From Chitinophagaceae bacterium (GTDB lineage: Bacteria; Bacteroidota; Bacteroidia; Chitinophagales; Chitinophagaceae), in contig JAGNOY010000058.1 of the NCBI GenBank assembly GCA_017989935.1, forward strand, positions 1 through 7,497: DNA of 7,497 bases, written 5' to 3'. Both the position numbers and the translations under genes were made by a program. The notes below the pieces were generated by a model. It ran no database searches and was not told the origin of the DNA. It was given only the letters and a program-made list of their open reading frames with translations. Positions 6,291 through 7,497 of this stretch are shown piece by piece; the first letter of the stretch is position 1; every line of letters begins with the position of its first letter.

Positions 6291-6405
6291 GGCTTGGGCG
6301 TGCCCCTTGTTTCGTTTTTAAGAACGAAACAAGGGGCGGGCTATCCGCTACAAGTCCTCGCTACATTGCATTTCGCTGTGGGCTTTTCGCTACTATCCCT
6401 CACGC
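6291..6405. repeat. Structured, GC-rich intergenic repeat-like element
   Basis: The segment starts GGCTTGGGCGT and contains a perfect 15-bp inverted repeat, GCCCCTTGTTTCGTT (6302-6316) with AACGAAACAAGGGGC (6323-6337), around a 6-nt loop. It is followed by an imperfect direct repeat, GGGCTATCCGCTAC (6338-6351) and GGGCTTTTCGCTAC (6380-6393), with 12 of 14 bases identical. CGCTAC occurs at 6346, 6359 and 6388, with CGCTGT at 6374, a spacing of 13-15 nt. The block ends TACTATCCCTCACGC. The first 60 bases are about 55 percent GC by hand count, well above the surroundings. From memory, similar 'GGGCTATCCGCT ... ATCCCTCACGC' blocks recur in intergenic regions of other Bacteroidota; I cannot confirm this here. 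No T tract follows the hairpin on either strand, so it is not a plain terminator. It could be a REP-like element, a structured RNA or a miniature mobile element. Confidence 0.6.
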
Positions 6406-6487
6406 AGCAGCCGTAAAACCGTAAGCCTTCGTTTCTTAAATTAACTTCTACATGATTTCATTTTATTTGAGGTCAACTGAATTTGCA

Positions 6488-6510
6488 TATGAAGTATAAG
6501 AAACTTCATA
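6488..6510. promoter_or_regulatory. Palindrome upstream of the rhomboid gene, flanked by AGGTCAA repeats
   Basis: TATGAAGT (6488-6495) and ACTTCATA (6503-6510) form a perfect 8-bp inverted repeat with a 7-nt spacer. Direct copies of AGGTCAA sit on both sides at 6470-6476 and 6511-6517. Relative to the -7 box at 6553-6560 the palindrome would lie at about -55 to -75, a plausible activator site. The regulator is unknown, and the function is inferred from symmetry and position alone. Confidence 0.3.
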
Positions 6511-6552
6511 AGGTCAATCATGGATACCTCCATTAATATCAAGCACAAGTCC

Positions 6553-6560
6553 TATTTTTG
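6553..6560 (+). promoter_or_regulatory. -7 promoter box for the rhomboid gene
   Basis: TATTTTTG matches TAnnTTTG exactly and ends 4 nt before the ATG at 6565. This suggests a nearly leaderless transcript and supports 6565 rather than the in-frame ATG at 6520 as the start. No -33 TTTG is evident, so the match could be chance in AT-rich DNA; the same box-next-to-ATG layout at bamD makes it more credible. Confidence 0.4.
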
Positions 6561-6564
6561 CTCC

Positions 6565-7383
6565 ATGGAATTTCGCTCTAGAGGCATGGACTCTTTACCC
6601 CCAGTTGTCAAAAATTTGCTTATCATCAATGGCTTGTTTTTTTTGGCAACCAAAATGTTACCGAATTTACAAATCGATCTTTACTCTATATTCGGGTTAT
6701 ATTATTGGGAATCACCCAACTTCAAGGTTTGGCAATTTGTAACACATATGTTCATGCATGGCAATACCATGCACTTATTCTCCAACATGTTTTCTCTTTG
6801 GATGTTTGGTACCATCATAGAAAACTTTCTTGGCTCCAAGCGTTTTTTAATCTTTTATATTGTTTGCGGATTAGGTGCTTCTTTACTGCATCTCGGCGTC
6901 ATATCTTATGAGTTTCATGTACTTAAATCTGCTATTGCAGCCTTCGATCATAATCCCACTTATAAAGAGTTTGCCTCTTTACTGACTCAAAATAGCATCA
7001 ATAATCCTGGATTTTTAAAATTCAAAGCAGATTGGGCAAACAATCCGATGAGTAGCGATTTTAGCAATGCCGCTTCAGTAGGCTTGCATCAATGGTATAA
7101 TTCCTTGATTAACGAACCTACCGTAGGTGCTTCGGGGGCTGTATTTGGTATTTTATTTGCTTTCGGCTATTTATTTCCCAATACGGAGCTCATGCTTTTG
7201 TTTATCCCTTTCCCTATCAAGGCAAAATACTTAGTTGGGTTATATGCCTTATTTGAATTGTATGCAGGTATCAGCAATGCTGCAGACGATAACATTGCAC
7301 ATTTTGCACATTTAGGTGGTATGCTGTTTGCCTTTATCATTTTAAAAATTTGGAATAAAAACAATCGGACTCATTTCTACTAA
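6565..7383 (+). CDS. Rhomboid family intramembrane serine protease
   Basis: This is an inner-membrane protease that cuts transmembrane substrates within the bilayer with a Ser-His dyad. The 272-residue protein starts with the common Bacteroidota motif LPPVVKNLLIIN (11-22), then a TM segment (about 15-32), WQFVTHMFMHGNTMHLFSNM (56-75) with the family's HxxxH-type TM2 histidines, and TM3 at about 93-113. GASGAVFG (188-195) carries nucleophile Ser190, and IAHFAHLGGMLFAFI (244-258) carries catalytic His249. Further TM segments lie at about 190-205, 208-220 and 222-237. A polar insert of about 65 residues (118-182) separates TM3 from the serine helix. With GlpG-like topology it would face the periplasm. 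The start at 6565 is preferred because a promoter box ends 4 nt before it; ATG 6520 would add 15 atypical residues. The next membrane-protein gene starts 2 nt downstream, so the two are surely co-transcribed. The substrate is unknown. Confidence 0.93.
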   Translation: MEFRSRGMDSLPPVVKNLLIINGLFFLATKMLPNLQIDLYSIFGLYYWESPNFKVWQFVTHMFMHGNTMHLFSNMFSLWMFGTIIENFLGSKRFLIFYIVCGLGASLLHLGVISYEFHVLKSAIAAFDHNPTYKEFASLLTQNSINNPGFLKFKADWANNPMSSDFSNAASVGLHQWYNSLINEPTVGASGAVFGILFAFGYLFPNTELMLLFIPFPIKAKYLVGLYALFELYAGISNAADDNIAHFAHLGGMLFAFIILKIWNKNNRTHFY

Positions 7384-7384
7384 T

Positions 7385-7497
7385 ATGAATAGCAAAATCT
7401 CCTCCACTATGTTCTTAAGTCTTTCGAAAAGAGATACCATAAAAATTATGGTCACTATTTCTGTGCTCTTTGTGATCATGCATTTTATCAGAATTAC
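7385..7497 (+). CDS. N-terminus of a membrane protein, probably a second rhomboid (cut by window end)
   Basis: The ATG at 7385 follows the rhomboid stop (7381-7383) after one base, and the frame stays open to the window end (37 full codons). The start reads MNSKISSTMFLSLSKRDTIK, followed by a hydrophobic segment IMVTISVLFVIMHFIRI. This fits a cytoplasmic head and first membrane helix. In Bacteroidota a second rhomboid often follows the first, with a similar N-terminus leading into TM1. The catalytic motifs lie outside the window, so the rhomboid call rests on context; that it is coding is supported by tight spacing and the membrane segment. Confidence 0.6.
   Translation, partial: MNSKISSTMFLSLSKRDTIKIMVTISVLFVIMHFIRI

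Larger units (their letters stand above)
6163..6564. other. Divergent intergenic region between bamD and the rhomboid gene
   Basis: This roughly 400-bp stretch has no convincing gene. It holds, in order, the bamD promoter box (6173-6180), an AT-rich stretch with nothing recognisable (about 6181-6290), a GC-richer structured repeat-like element (about 6291-6405), a CCGTAA direct repeat (6411-6416 and 6419-6424), AGGTCAA direct repeats (6470-6476 and 6511-6517) flanking a palindrome (6488-6510), and the rhomboid promoter box (6553-6560). The frame continuing upstream of the rhomboid to an ATG at 6520 is treated as non-coding. I found no tRNA or known riboswitch here. Confidence 0.7.

Noticed and set aside
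6302..6337. 15-bp hairpin as a rho-independent terminator
   Set aside because: It sits between divergent genes, so there is no transcript to end, and no T tract follows on either strand.
6520..6564. Fifteen-codon extension of the rhomboid from the ATG at 6520
   Set aside because: It contains an exact -7 promoter box (6553-6560), and the family N-terminus begins close to the ATG at 6565. It cannot be fully excluded.

Overview
The window looks like chromosomal DNA from a member of the Bacteroidota, most probably an environmental, AT-rich one near Chitinophagia/Sphingobacteriia. The class is a guess; the phylum is well supported. The evidence for the phylum is: (i) a minus-strand cluster of bamD, rpoZ, coaBC and a DUF4835/PorD-type gene, an arrangement I associate with Bacteroidota; (ii) the divergent Bacteroidota form of RNA polymerase omega; (iii) DUF4296 and DUF4835 proteins, both essentially Bacteroidota families; (iv) promoter boxes of the Bacteroidota TAnnTTTG type instead of TATAAT, and no Shine-Dalgarno sequences.

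Layout. Positions 1-189 are a leader region with two TAnnTTTG boxes and an 8-bp inverted repeat. Positions 190-537 (+) encode a small protein resembling a detached type IX secretion (T9SS) C-terminal sorting domain without a signal peptide. An 11-bp hairpin terminator at 575-601 separates it from the convergent minus-strand block. Read in its own direction, that block (6162 down to 636) is bamD, rpoZ, a hotdog thioesterase-like gene, coaBC, porD/DUF4835, a DUF4296 lipoprotein and a eukaryotic-type citrate synthase. bamD/rpoZ and coaBC/porD overlap by 4 nt (ATGA). Citrate synthase has its own TAGTTTTG box and probably its own promoter. Positions 6163-6564 are a divergent intergenic region holding a GC-richer, structured repeat-like element (about 6291-6405) and a palindrome flanked by AGGTCAA direct repeats. 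The plus strand then carries a rhomboid intramembrane protease (6565-7383), and 2 nt later the start of another membrane protein, probably a second rhomboid, cut by the window edge.

How the genes fit together. The block mixes outer-membrane biogenesis (BamD), a probable T9SS component (PorD), transcription (omega), coenzyme A synthesis (CoaBC) and central metabolism (citrate synthase). The thioesterase-like gene sits directly upstream of coaBC. I do not see a wholly new system. The items most worth following are the orphan sorting-domain-like protein, the structured repeat element, the operator-like sequences upstream of the plus-strand genes, and the very short leaders implied by promoter boxes next to start codons.
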